DNA of 64,000 bases, from positions 62,001 through 126,000 of the forward strand of contig CANQVA010000006.1 in NCBI GenBank assembly GCA_947627175.1. Direction: 5' to 3'. The stretch comes from an uncultured Ruminococcus sp. (GTDB taxonomy: Bacteria > Bacillota > Clostridia > Oscillospirales > Ruminococcaceae). Made by a program: the position numbers and the translations under genes. Shown piece by piece: positions 43,772 to 53,177 of the stretch; position 1 is the stretch's first letter; the number at the start of each line of letters is the position of its first letter. Below the pieces are notes generated by a model that worked only from the letters and a program-made list of their open reading frames with translations, was not told the DNA's origin and searched no databases.

Positions 43772-46093
43772 ATGGAAACAGAAACAATACTAAGATATGA
43801 CAGTCCTGCGGAAGATTTCAGTTGGGCTATTCCTGTCGGCAACGGCAGAATAGGCGGTATGGTTTTCGGAAAACCTGCTGATGAAGTAATTGAGCTTAAT
43901 GAAGATTCAGTGTGGTCGGGCGGACTGCGTAACCGTATAAACCCGGACGCTCAGGAAGGACTTAAAGAAGTCCGTGAATTGATTATGTCCGGAAACATTC
44001 CTGAAGCCGAAAAAATTGCATTTGAAAAAATGCAGGGCGTAACGCCTGATATGAGGCGTTATATGCCTTTGGGTAAACTTTTTATAAATATGGAACTCAA
44101 CGGCAAAGTCAGAGATTATTCACGTTTACTCGATATTTCAAACGCCTGTGCAGAGGTTTCTTTTACTGTAAATGACATAGCTTATACAAGAAAAGTATTT
44201 ATTTCATTTCCCGATGAAGTAATGATTGTACATATTTCTGCATCAGAATCTTCATCAATTTCGCTTACTTGCAGTATAGACGGACGTGACGATTATTATG
44301 ATAATAACCGCCCATGCAGTGACAATATGATTCTTTATACAGGCGGAACGGGAAGCCGTGACGGTATATTTTTTGCAGGTGTTCTCGGTGCAAAGGCAAA
44401 CGGCGGAGAATTGAGGACACTCGGCGGTAAAATATCTGTTAAGAATGCTGATGAAGTTATGATTGTTTTTTCAGCACGAACAAATTTTTACAGTAAAGAT
44501 TATATCGAATCGGCAGAAGTTGATGCTGAAATGGCTCTCGGTTGTGAATATGATGAAATTTATTTCCGTCATGTCAGCGATTACAGGGAACTTTTTGAAC
44601 GTGTCGAATTTTCACTTAATGACAATTCAGAATGTGATGATATATCAGGTCTTTCAACGGATAAAAGAATTGCCCGTCTGCGTGGCAATGAACTTGACAA
44701 CAAGGAATGTCAGCGTCTTATACATGACAATAAGCTTATAGAACTTTATTTTAATTTTGCACGCTATCTTATGATATCCGCAAGCCGTCCGGGCAGTCAG
44801 CCTATGAATATTCAGGGTATATGGAATGAAGATATGAAAGCACCTCTCGGAAGTCGTTACAGTGTTAATGTGCGGACACAGATGAATTACTGGATTGCTG
44901 AAAACTGTAACCTTTCAGAATGTCATATGCCTCTTTTTGACCTGCTTGAGCGTGTTTGTGAAAACGGCAGAAAAACCGCAAAAGAAATGTACGGTATCAA
45001 AAAAGGATTTGTTTGTCATCATAATACGGATATATGGGGCGATACTGCACCGCAGGACACTTTCCTGCCGTCAACTATATGGGTAACAGGCGGTGCATGG
45101 CTTGCACTTCATATCTTTGAACATTATGAATATACAATGGATAAAGATTTCCTTACCGAAAAGTATCATATAATGAAAGAATCCGCCGAATTTTTTGCAG
45201 AGTATCTCATTGAAAACAAGGACGGAAAACTCGTCACTTGTCCATCAGTTTCACCTGAAAATACATATCTTACAGAAGATGGCGTTAAAGGTTGTCTTTG
45301 CATGGGTCCTTCTATGGATTCTCAAATTATAACGGTACTATTTCAGAATGTCATAAAATCAGCGGAAATTCTCGGAAAAGATAAAACATTTTCAAAAAAA
45401 CTTTCAGGACTGCTGAAAAAACTCCCTCAGCCCGAAATAGGAAAATATGGTCAGATAAAAGAATGGGCTGTTGATTATGATGAAGTTGAAATAGGTCACA
45501 GGCATATTTCACAGCTTTTTGCCCTATATCCCGCAAGTTTGATTTCACCGCACAAAACACCTAAACTTGCTGATGCGGCAAGGGCTACACTTATACGCAG
45601 ACTTATTCACAGCGGAGGTCATACCGGTTGGAGCTGTGCATGGATTGCGAATATGTGGGCAAGACTTTATGACGGTCGAATGGTCTACGAAAATATAAAA
45701 AATCTCCTTGCCTATTCAACAAATCCTAATATGTTAAATAACAGTCCCCATTTCATGATAGACGGAAATTTCGGCGGTGCATCTGCAATTACAGAAGCAC
45801 TTATGCAGTGTTGTGAGGGTGAAATAAATTTACTTCCTGCACTTCCTGATGAATGGAATAGCGGACATATAAAAGGACTCCGTGCAAAAGGCGGATTCGG
45901 AGTTGACATTGAATGGGAGAACGGCAAACTTAAAAATGCCGTCATTACGTCTGATTTCGGCGGTGAATGCCGTCTGCGTGCAAATTGCGTTGTAAGTATT
46001 ATATGTGACGGCGAAACAGTAGGTTCAAGGATTGAGGACGGCGTTATAATATTTAATACTGCTGAAAATCGTAAATATACGGTAAAAGCATGA
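43772..46093 (+). CDS. GH95 glycoside hydrolase (alpha-L-fucosidase/galactosidase type)
   Basis: This 773-residue enzyme matches GH95 over its whole length. The N-terminal beta region carries Leu-Pro-Val-Gly-Asn-Gly-type sequence (Ile-Pro-Val-Gly-Asn-Gly-Arg-Ile-Gly), then Leu-Asn-Glu-Asp-Ser-Val-Trp-Ser-Gly. The (alpha/alpha)6 barrel shows Gly-Ile-Trp-Asn-Glu, Trp-Ile-Ala-Glu-Asn-Cys-Asn-Leu-Ser-Glu and Ile-Asp-Gly-Asn-Phe-Gly-Gly. It has no signal peptide, so it acts inside the cell on imported oligosaccharides. GH95 members cleave terminal fucose or L-galactose; plant xyloglucan or xylan side chains are plausible substrates. It heads a unit with the GH26-like lipoprotein 16 bases downstream. 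Confidence 0.92.
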   Translation: METETILRYDSPAEDFSWAIPVGNGRIGGMVFGKPADEVIELNEDSVWSGGLRNRINPDAQEGLKEVRELIMSGNIPEAEKIAFEKMQGVTPDMRRYMPLGKLFINMELNGKVRDYSRLLDISNACAEVSFTVNDIAYTRKVFISFPDEVMIVHISASESSSISLTCSIDGRDDYYDNNRPCSDNMILYTGGTGSRDGIFFAGVLGAKANGGELRTLGGKISVKNADEVMIVFSARTNFYSKDYIESAEVDAEMALGCEYDEIYFRHVSDYRELFERVEFSLNDNSECDDISGLSTDKRIARLRGNELDNKECQRLIHDNKLIELYFNFARYLMISASRPGSQPMNIQGIWNEDMKAPLGSRYSVNVRTQMNYWIAENCNLSECHMPLFDLLERVCENGRKTAKEMYGIKKGFVCHHNTDIWGDTAPQDTFLPSTIWVTGGAWLALHIFEHYEYTMDKDFLTEKYHIMKESAEFFAEYLIENKDGKLVTCPSVSPENTYLTEDGVKGCLCMGPSMDSQIITVLFQNVIKSAEILGKDKTFSKKLSGLLKKLPQPEIGKYGQIKEWAVDYDEVEIGHRHISQLFALYPASLISPHKTPKLADAARATLIRRLIHSGGHTGWSCAWIANMWARLYDGRMVYENIKNLLAYSTNPNMLNNSPHFMIDGNFGGASAITEALMQCCEGEINLLPALPDEWNSGHIKGLRAKGGFGVDIEWENGKLKNAVITSDFGGECRLRANCVVSIICDGETVGSRIEDGVIIFNTAENRKYTVKA

Positions 46094-46109
46094 TTTATTG
46101 GAGGAAAAA

Positions 46110-47930
46110 ATGAATATTCTTAAATATATTTCTGTTGCATTGACTGCTGTGTTGTCGGTTTCTGCCGTTACTGCGTGCAGTTCAAAGAAAAATGTAGAAG
46201 AATTATCTGAAGAAACATCTGTTACAGAAGAATCTACTGAGCCTGTAACAGAACCTGTTACAGAAGAAATCACAACAGAACCGCCCGTTGAAAAGTATGC
46301 GGAAAATCCCGTATCTTACCCGGAAATGGAACATTCTTATGCTTCCGACCTCTATGAGGCTGAAAGGGAAAGACTTAAAAACGGTCTTGTGGCTTCAAAT
46401 GAAAGATACGGTTACAGCGGAGGAGGATATGTTACAGGTTTTGACAATTCGGGTCAGAAGTCGGTCAGATTTACTTTTGACGCTCCTGCAACACAACATT
46501 ATGATATTTCTTTCGGAATTGCTTCTGATATGCCGTCAAAATGCCGTGTTCTGCTGAATGGTTCGGAACTTTACAGCTTTGACACAATGTCAGACGGACA
46601 GTTTCAGAAAATAACGCATTATGGCGTATTTATTGAAAAGGGTACAGCTATAATTGAAATATGTCCGCAAGGCGATATTATGCTCGATTATCTTGATATT
46701 GAAAATAGTGTTGCCGTAAATAATATAAATTATGAAGTAAACAGTGTTCCGGTGAATCCCAATGCATCAGAGCCTACAAAAGAACTTATGAAATTTCTTG
46801 CCGACAATTACGGAAAATATACGCTTACAGGACAATATGTCACAAGTCCCGAAAATAATGAACTTGAACTTATATATAAGAATACAGGGCAGTATCCTGC
46901 AATAAGATTTTCTGTAATTGACGATACAGAAACGGGAACAGACGTTACCCCGGAAAATGTCAATGCCTGCGTTGCATGGCACGAAAAAGGCGGTATAAAC
47001 GGAATTACATGGGAATGGAAATCTCCTTCCCTTCAGTCATCAGTATATGCACAGGAATGCGACTTTTCAATTCTGAATGCCATGACAGAAGTTGACATTG
47101 CAAAATATTCGTCAGGTCAAATTTTCAATCTCTACAGTGACGGATATATTTCTGAAGAATGCTATAAACTTATGATGAGTATTGACGAAGTAGCACAAAA
47201 ACAACTTATGCCACTGAAAGAAAAAGGTATTCCTATTTTGTGGAGACCGCTTTATGATGCCTCACTCGGATATGACAGTGAAAACGGTGCTGTGTATTGG
47301 TGGGGTGCAGGCGGTGCAGATGCCTACAGATGGTTATGGAATCTGATATATAACCGCTTTACTGAATATTATGGTCTTGATAATTTAATATGGGTATGGA
47401 ACGGAATGAGTGATGTTTATACGGTTGATGAATCAACTTTTGATATTGCATCTTATGACCTTTATACAGGAACAGATAAAAAATTCGGAAGCCGATGTGA
47501 ACAATTTATGTCAGCTCAGAAATACATAAATAATAAAATTATTGCAGTCAGTGAATGTGACAATGTACCTGATATTGATACTTCTTTCAGGGATAATTCA
47601 GTGTGGTCATTTTTCGGATTGTGGTACGGTGAATATATATCAGATGAAAGTGGTAATTATTCAGAAAAGTACACAACTAAAGATGAACTGATACGTGCAT
47701 ATAATTCAGAGGGTTCACTCACTCTTGATGAATATAAAATGTTGCGTGAGGGTGGACAACTTTCAGTAGGAAACAGAAATTTCTCTTCTGAATTACAGCA
47801 AGAATACACCCAACCGATAACAGAAACACCTGAATACGGTTATAACGATTACGGTTATGAAGATTATGGATATAATGATTACGGTTATGAAGATTACGGC
47901 TATAACGACTACGGTTACAGTGAATGGTAA
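46110..47930 (+). CDS. GH26-like lipoprotein with CBM and Tyr-rich tail
   Basis: This protein of about 606 residues has a signal peptide and a lipobox ending at Cys23, so it is surface-anchored. A Thr/Glu/Pro linker follows, then a CBM35/CBM6-like module (about residues 70-205) and a GH26-type barrel (about 225-550). The barrel has the family's Tyr-Trp-Trp-Gly-Ala-Gly-Gly and Leu-Ile-Trp-Val-Trp-Asn-Gly. At the acid/base position the usual Arg-Pro-Leu-His-Glu reads Arg-Pro-Leu-Tyr-Asp (Asp383); the likely nucleophile Glu482 is kept. The C-terminus is a repeat of Asp-Tyr-Gly-Tyr-(Asn/Glu). Start at ATG 46110 after GGAGG. Mannan binding or cleavage is inferred; activity is uncertain because of the substitution. 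Confidence 0.82.
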   Translation: MNILKYISVALTAVLSVSAVTACSSKKNVEELSEETSVTEESTEPVTEPVTEEITTEPPVEKYAENPVSYPEMEHSYASDLYEAERERLKNGLVASNERYGYSGGGYVTGFDNSGQKSVRFTFDAPATQHYDISFGIASDMPSKCRVLLNGSELYSFDTMSDGQFQKITHYGVFIEKGTAIIEICPQGDIMLDYLDIENSVAVNNINYEVNSVPVNPNASEPTKELMKFLADNYGKYTLTGQYVTSPENNELELIYKNTGQYPAIRFSVIDDTETGTDVTPENVNACVAWHEKGGINGITWEWKSPSLQSSVYAQECDFSILNAMTEVDIAKYSSGQIFNLYSDGYISEECYKLMMSIDEVAQKQLMPLKEKGIPILWRPLYDASLGYDSENGAVYWWGAGGADAYRWLWNLIYNRFTEYYGLDNLIWVWNGMSDVYTVDESTFDIASYDLYTGTDKKFGSRCEQFMSAQKYINNKIIAVSECDNVPDIDTSFRDNSVWSFFGLWYGEYISDESGNYSEKYTTKDELIRAYNSEGSLTLDEYKMLREGGQLSVGNRNFSSELQQEYTQPITETPEYGYNDYGYEDYGYNDYGYEDYGYNDYGYSEW

Positions 47931-47963
47931 TATATAACTTATTTCCGGAAAAGGAGGTTTTCC

Positions 47964-49235
47964 GTGAACGAATTTATAAATAAAAGACCCTTGTCGAATG
48001 AACAGAAAGAACTTTTAAATAAAATGACCCGTGAAATTTCGGGTAATAATATAAGGGCTATCAGCTTTAAAATGAACGATATACTTGTTGTCACACCGTT
48101 TTCATCACAGCAAGATATGTTTATGTTAATGGAAAACGATTTCAGAAAATTAAACAAGGGGAAAAGTTTTTCACAACTCCGCACTGATGCACAGGATACG
48201 GCATATAAGAAGTATGGAAAAGAATCTGTAACAATTGATATTATATATAGTATACTTGCAAAAACAGCAAAATTAAAAAAAGATGATGTTTCTATTCTCA
48301 TAAAACGTGAATGTGAACTTATTCAGAAGTTTTCGTTTGTGCGTGAATGCGGAAAAGTTCTTTTCAATGAGGCAAAAAAGAATGGCAAAAAAATAATTAT
48401 CTCTGTGGACACGATTTATCCGCAGGAAATTATTGCCGGTATTCTTAAAAAATGCGGTTATACTCCTTATAATGTACTTGTAATAAATCCCGATGATTTC
48501 GGAAAAATTCAGGAAGTTTCAGGTGTTGAACCGTCAGAACTTATGCACATAGGCGGAAACGTTGAACATGACGTTGAAGTCCCTATTTTAAAAGGTTCAA
48601 AGGCAATACTTATTTCTCCGATTATTCCCCTTATGGTAAAGTCGGGCAGATTGAGGGGTTTTATTGAATCAAAAATACTGCTTGAATCTGATTCACCGAA
48701 ATATCTCGCACTTCGATGTGCTTTCGGACTTTATGCAATGTACGGTTTTGATGTTCCGCAGAACAAAATACCTAAATCGGATTTTTGCAAAGACCCTTAT
48801 ATGCTCGGCTTTATAGTTTACGGTACTTTCAGTCTTATTGAAAGTGACTATGAATTTAATGAAAAATGGAAACAGGAAATTATTCAGCTTAACGGAAACA
48901 ATCAGAAAATTTTGCAGGGAAGAGACGATTTTATAAAAATGTTCAATGAATATTTCGGTGAATTTTATGACTGTATGAAATATACGGGGTTTGAATTACC
49001 GTTTGAATTTCTTACAGACCATTCCGCACCCGGTGACAGAATGATGCTAAAGTCATGCATTTCCGACAGCACTTGTAAAAAATGGTCAGAATCCGTCACC
49101 GAACCTGAAATTGTACCTGTTTATGCCCGTGCAGTCAAAAAGAACGCTGTTTCAAGGCTTGCCGACAAACTGTTTCCGCCGGGTACTAAAGTAAGGACAA
49201 TTGCCGACGGTATTCTTGCGAAATCGCAACGTTAA
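47964..49235 (+). CDS. Degenerate HAD-like protein
   Basis: This 423-residue protein starts at a GTG with AAGGAGG upstream, 33 bases after the GH26-like gene. The first 240 residues align with HAD-type domains found in Bacillota glycan clusters: Ala-Ile-Ser-Phe then Asp-Ile-Leu-Val near residue 35, and His-Ile-Gly-Gly-Asn-Val-Glu-His-Asp-Val near 192. Both catalytic spots are altered. The first Asp of the DxD motif is replaced (Lys-Met-Asn-Asp), and the usual Gly-Asp-Asn is Gly-Gly-Asn. The C-terminal half shows no familiar domain and ends in a basic segment. It may be a non-catalytic relative; function unknown. Confidence 0.65.
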   Translation: MNEFINKRPLSNEQKELLNKMTREISGNNIRAISFKMNDILVVTPFSSQQDMFMLMENDFRKLNKGKSFSQLRTDAQDTAYKKYGKESVTIDIIYSILAKTAKLKKDDVSILIKRECELIQKFSFVRECGKVLFNEAKKNGKKIIISVDTIYPQEIIAGILKKCGYTPYNVLVINPDDFGKIQEVSGVEPSELMHIGGNVEHDVEVPILKGSKAILISPIIPLMVKSGRLRGFIESKILLESDSPKYLALRCAFGLYAMYGFDVPQNKIPKSDFCKDPYMLGFIVYGTFSLIESDYEFNEKWKQEIIQLNGNNQKILQGRDDFIKMFNEYFGEFYDCMKYTGFELPFEFLTDHSAPGDRMMLKSCISDSTCKKWSESVTEPEIVPVYARAVKKNAVSRLADKLFPPGTKVRTIADGILAKSQR

Positions 49236-49311
49236 TCCGACAATAATTTTTTCAGCTTGCTGTTTTATTCATTTCCCGTGCTTAAAATACAAGAAAACCT
49301 TAAATAATTTG

Positions 49312-49341
49312 TTGCACTTCCTTTTTATTATGTGGTAAAAT
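49312..49341 (+). promoter_or_regulatory. spo0A promoter
   Basis: TTGCAC (49312-49317) and TAAAAT (49336-49341) with an 18-base spacer, about 30 bases before the spo0A start. No clear 0A box was seen. Confidence 0.5.
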
Positions 49342-49372
49342 ATACTTACAGAACAAAAGGAGGTAAAAATAA

Positions 49373-50128
49373 ATGAACAACAAAATAAGAGTGCTTATAG
49401 GCGATGATTCTGCCGAAACAGGTGTAAGTATCGCAAATAAGCTGCGTGAAAGAGGTATGTATGCCTATACCAGACGAAAGGATTGCAATGTAATTCTTGA
49501 ATCTATAAAGAATGACCCGCCGGACGTTGTTGTAATTGACATAACAGCACAAAACGGCGACGTTGTTGCGATTATGAAAAGAGTGAGGGAACTCGGTGTC
49601 AAGTTTCCTGTTTTTGTTGTTACTTCTTCATATGACAACGAATTTATTGAACGTCAGGTTATAGACAATGGTGCGTCAAAGTTCATTCTCAAGCCATATG
49701 ATGCAGACGACCTTTGCAGAGCAATAAATTCTGCTCTCGGTGACAGGGCTAACAGTCTCAGCGATGACATGGAAGTTGTTGTGACTGATATTATTCACCA
49801 ACTCGGCGTTCCTGCTCACATAAAGGGTTATCATTATCTCAGAACAGCTATTCTCTATTCAATAGAAGATAAAACGCTCCTTGACAGCGTAACGAAACTG
49901 CTTTATCCGACTGTTGCGGGGATATATGATACTACTTCATCAAGAGTTGAACGTGCAATACGCCATGCCATAGAAATTGCGTGGGACAGGGGAAATGTTG
50001 ATACACTTAATTCCTTTTTCGGGTATACTGTTGATACCGGAAAAGGCAAGCCTACAAATTCTGAATTTATCGCTTTGATTACAGATAAACTCCGTTTGAG
50101 ATATAAAGCGGCTTTAAGACGGGTATAA
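49373..50128 (+). CDS. spo0A: Sporulation master regulator Spo0A
   Basis: This 251-residue response regulator has an N-terminal receiver with acidic pair Asp11-Asp12, phosphoacceptor Asp56 (Val-Val-Ile-Asp-Ile), a Thr in Val-Val-Thr-Ser and Lys in Leu-Lys-Pro-Tyr. The C-terminal DNA-binding domain (about 140-250) is strongly Spo0A-like: Gly-Val-Pro-Ala-His-Ile-Lys-Gly-Tyr, [12 protein letters not shown] and Lys-Pro-Thr-Asn-Ser-Glu-Phe-Ile-Ala. The Met-Pro that usually follows the phosphoacceptor is Thr-Ala. It controls entry into sporulation and stationary-phase programs. GGAGG upstream supports the ATG at 49373. Confidence 0.93.
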   Translation: MNNKIRVLIGDDSAETGVSIANKLRERGMYAYTRRKDCNVILESIKNDPPDVVVIDITAQNGDVVAIMKRVRELGVKFPVFVVTSSYDNEFIERQVIDNGASKFILKPYDADDLCRAINSALGDRANSLSDDMEVVVTDIIHQLGVPAHIKGYHYLRTAILYSIEDKTLLDSVTKLLYPTVAGIYDTTSSRVERAIRHAIEIAWDRGNVDTLNSFFGYTVDTGKGKPTNSEFIALITDKLRLRYKAALRRV

Positions 50129-50186
50129 TTTGTGTAAAGCCGTTAAATTCGGAAATTATATTAAATATATAAAGGAGAATTTTATT

Positions 50187-50696
50187 ATGGCTTTTAAAAA
50201 AATCAGTCTTTCGGAACTTTCATTCAATCCGTTTGAAAAAATCGGAAAAGAATGGATGTTAATTACAGGAGGAAATGCAGAAAAATTCAACACTATGACG
50301 GCATCATGGGGACAACTCGGTGTACTTTGGAATAAAAACGTTCTCACCTGCTACATAAGACCAAACCGCTATACATATGAATTTATAGAAAACGGAGAAT
50401 ATTTTACAGCATCTTTCTTAGGTGAAAAATATAGAAATGCACTTTCTTTCTGCGGTTCACATTCAGGCAAAGACTGCGACAAAGTTAAGGAAACAGGGCT
50501 TACACCTGTTGAAACTGACGGCTGTATGACTTTTGGGGAAGCAGACCTTGTGTTTGTGTGCCGTAAGCTGTATAACTATGATATACAGGAAAACGGCTTT
50601 ACAACGGGCGACGGAATAGCGGAAAAAGTTTATGGAAATGACCCTTATCACAGAGCATATATTTCTGAAATAACGGCAGTTTATATCAAAGAGTAA
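50187..50696 (+). CDS. Flavin reductase-family protein
   Basis: This protein of about 169 residues has an FMN-binding split-barrel fold. Family features are Thr-Ala-Ser-Trp-Gly-Gln-Leu-Gly (flavin binding) near residue 40, Tyr-Ile-Arg-Pro-x-Arg-Tyr-Thr and Phe-Leu-Gly. The frame opens at 50130, but the ATG at 50187 with GGAG at 50173-50176 gives the family-typical N-terminus. The partner oxidoreductase is not visible. It ends at a strong terminator. Confidence 0.85.
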   Translation: MAFKKISLSELSFNPFEKIGKEWMLITGGNAEKFNTMTASWGQLGVLWNKNVLTCYIRPNRYTYEFIENGEYFTASFLGEKYRNALSFCGSHSGKDCDKVKETGLTPVETDGCMTFGEADLVFVCRKLYNYDIQENGFTTGDGIAEKVYGNDPYHRAYISEITAVYIKE

Positions 50697-50701
50697 GAAA
50701 A

Positions 50702-50735
50702 AAAGGACGTACTTTAAAAGTACGTCCTTTTATTA
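50702..50735. terminator. Bidirectional terminator after the flavin reductase gene
   Basis: AAAGGACGTACTT (50702-50714) and AAGTACGTCCTTT (50718-50730) form a 13-bp stem, with T runs on both strands. It also ends the convergent GH5 gene. Confidence 0.9.
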
Positions 50736-50743
50736 TTTAATCA

Positions 50744-52945
50744 TTATTCGGGGAGAGCATCAACAGGGAGGTCAGCTACTGAAAGAGTTTTGATTTCTAC
50801 ATACTGAATTACAAGAGCGTCATTGTTTGTGATACCGTCGCCGGTTTTATAAACATCGCCTGCAATTCTTCCTTCTTCAGAAAGGGTAAATTCGTCGGGG
50901 TTTGCGATTGACTGCATAATCAATACAGCATCAGAAATATTTACTGCTCCGTCGCAGTTAGTATCACCATAATTTACAGATGGTGTTATACCTGTGCCTG
51001 TAGTTGTAGTAGTTGATGTTGTCTGAGAATCAGGTGCTGTTGTAGTAGTTGTAGTTGTCGGATTTGTCTGTTCACTGTCGCCGAAATTGTAGCTTTCAAA
51101 TTCAAGCGGAGTATCGCTCCACCATACCTGAATCTGAACATCTTTTACAGAATCGGGAATCTGACTGATGTCAGCTTCAATAACAAGATTTCCGTCACTG
51201 TCTACAGTGCCTTCCCATTCGATACTTTCCCAGTCCTCGCCATTCATATAGCCTATACAGCCGTTAGCATATGTTCCTGCTTTACCTGTAAATTTAGCTG
51301 TCATTTTGTTGCTGTCGCCTCTGTTTGATAATTCTGCCGGATAAACCGGAACTTCAGGTTCGGGGTCTTCCTCGGGCGGTTTTACTGAAGATGCACTTAT
51401 TGCCACTATGTTGCCAACAGTTGTAACGCCGTTTGTCTTTGCACATATGCTGTTAAGTTCTGAAATATCGACCGGCCATGCATTCTTTATATTTTCAGAT
51501 GAGAAGTAAGCTATTCCGTTCTTTTCGTCAACATCATATGCTTTTACTTCTGTCCAGTTTTCCCAATTGCTGTCCATAAATGCAAGAACGGGTTCATCTC
51601 CTATAAATTCAACAGCAATATCTTTTCCTTCAATATCTTTCCATTTGATTATAGCATTTTGTGTACAGTTTCCATTTTCTATAGATGCATCAATCCTTGC
51701 GGGGCCTTTAATAAGAACTGTTCCCTTAGAAATATCTTCATGGTCATATTGAATGCCGTACTTTGTACTTCCCCACTTGATAGAATCATCAGCGAGTACT
51801 TTCATCATTGTATCAATAACCTGACCTGAATCTTCATACCATTCGAGAGTATCCCTGTTGAGATAATCATGGGCTTCTGATTGGTCTTCGTTTCCTCTTG
51901 CGTCGTTATCCCAGAGTACGCACGGAATGCCGTAACCTTTCATAAGGGTTATGTACTTTTCAGCCCATTCACAACGAGCCTCTGTGTTATTGTAGTTTGA
52001 AGCACTGAATTCACCGAGAACAACGGGAATATCCTTTTCAACAAACTGCTTGCGGATACCGTTTAAAATTGTTTCAAGTTCAGTAGCATATGCCTCTGAA
52101 AAAGTGCTATGGTCACTTTCTTTATCCATGGCGAAACCATAAGGTGAATAAGCGTGAATAGATACGGCTACATAATCGTCGTCAGGAACTTTAAGAGTTG
52201 ACATCATAGTTGAATCACTTGATGCACAGTAAGGCGGACACATTAAAAGTCTTGTATCCTTGTAGGGAGATTCAACACTTCTTACAGTATCAACGAAATC
52301 CTGATTGAGTTTGTTTATAGTATCAACTTCATCCTGCTGAGGTCCCCACCATTCGTGGTCAGTACCTGCCGCACGTGGTTCGTTCATTCCTTCAAAAATA
52401 AGGTGCTGGTCATAGTCTTTAAATTCTTCTGCAATCTGTTTCCATATAGCTTTGAGTTTAACAGACATTTCGTCATAGGCTGTACCGAGGTCGGGTCTGT
52501 TAATCCATTCTTCATGGTGTACGTTAAGTATAACATACATATTATCATTGAATGCATAGTCAACTATTTCATGAACACGAGCCATCCATTCGGGGTCTAT
52601 GTTATTATTTTCGTCAAGATGCTGATACCATGTTGTAGGTATTCTTATAGTATTGAATCCTTTAGCTTTTACAGCATCAATCATTTCCTGAGTAGCTTTC
52701 GGGTTGCCCCATGCTGTTTCAGTTTCAAGACCTGCGTGAGCTGATGATGTTGTGGAGTCAAGGGAGTTTCCGAGATTCCAGCCTATTTTCATATCTTCCG
52801 TAATTTCAAAAGCTGTCATTACGTCTTCAGCCGCATCAACAACTTGTCTGTCATTGAGCGGTGCAAAATTGAGTGCTGACATCATACATACTGCTGCTGC
52901 GGAAATGCTTACAATACGTCTGATGTTCTTTGATTTGTCAAACAT
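50744..52945 (-). CDS. GH5 endoglucanase with CBM-like modules and dockerin
   Basis: This 733-residue secreted cellulosomal enzyme has a signal peptide (about residues 1-38) and a GH5 barrel (about 45-380) with acid/base Glu189 (Met-Asn-Glu-Pro) and nucleophile Glu312 (Leu-Gly-Glu-Phe). A beta-rich module (about 395-515) and another (about 535-625) follow and look like carbohydrate-binding modules. A Thr-rich linker leads to a C-terminal type I dockerin with two calcium loops (Asp-Thr-Asn-Cys-Asp-Gly and Asp-Val-Tyr-Lys-Thr-Gly-Asp-Gly) of the form seen in R. flavefaciens. It should bind cellulose or mannan/xyloglucan and dock on a scaffoldin; no scaffoldin is in the window. Confidence 0.94.
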   Translation of the reverse strand: MFDKSKNIRRIVSISAAAVCMMSALNFAPLNDRQVVDAAEDVMTAFEITEDMKIGWNLGNSLDSTTSSAHAGLETETAWGNPKATQEMIDAVKAKGFNTIRIPTTWYQHLDENNNIDPEWMARVHEIVDYAFNDNMYVILNVHHEEWINRPDLGTAYDEMSVKLKAIWKQIAEEFKDYDQHLIFEGMNEPRAAGTDHEWWGPQQDEVDTINKLNQDFVDTVRSVESPYKDTRLLMCPPYCASSDSTMMSTLKVPDDDYVAVSIHAYSPYGFAMDKESDHSTFSEAYATELETILNGIRKQFVEKDIPVVLGEFSASNYNNTEARCEWAEKYITLMKGYGIPCVLWDNDARGNEDQSEAHDYLNRDTLEWYEDSGQVIDTMMKVLADDSIKWGSTKYGIQYDHEDISKGTVLIKGPARIDASIENGNCTQNAIIKWKDIEGKDIAVEFIGDEPVLAFMDSNWENWTEVKAYDVDEKNGIAYFSSENIKNAWPVDISELNSICAKTNGVTTVGNIVAISASSVKPPEEDPEPEVPVYPAELSNRGDSNKMTAKFTGKAGTYANGCIGYMNGEDWESIEWEGTVDSDGNLVIEADISQIPDSVKDVQIQVWWSDTPLEFESYNFGDSEQTNPTTTTTTTAPDSQTTSTTTTTGTGITPSVNYGDTNCDGAVNISDAVLIMQSIANPDEFTLSEEGRIAGDVYKTGDGITNNDALVIQYVEIKTLSVADLPVDALPE

Positions 52946-53036
52946 TTTAAAAACCCTCCGTTTATAATTTTATTTTTTCCGAAAATCCAGTGCAGAAAAT
53001 TTTCGGTTTTATGCTTATTTGAATTACTATAAACTA

Positions 53037-53065
53037 ATATTACCATAATGTTTTAAAAAAGTCAA
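53037..53065 (-). promoter_or_regulatory. Promoter of the GH5 gene
   Basis: On the minus strand TTGACT (53060-53065) and TAATAT (53037-53042) with a 17-base spacer. The leader is about 85 bases. Confidence 0.6.
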
Positions 53066-53126
53066 TATAATTTGTAATATATATTATATTTTTTCTATTA
53101 TTTTTTTGTTTTATCAAATTATGATG

Positions 53127-53155
53127 TTGAATAAAGTTTTATGGCATGATATAAT
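53127..53155 (+). promoter_or_regulatory. Promoter of the DUF3877-like gene
   Basis: TTGAAT (53127-53132) and TATAAT (53150-53155) with a 17-base spacer, only 22 bases before the ATG. It is divergent to the GH5 promoter. Confidence 0.6.
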
Positions 53156-53177
53156 ATTTTAAAAGGAGGAACTTATA

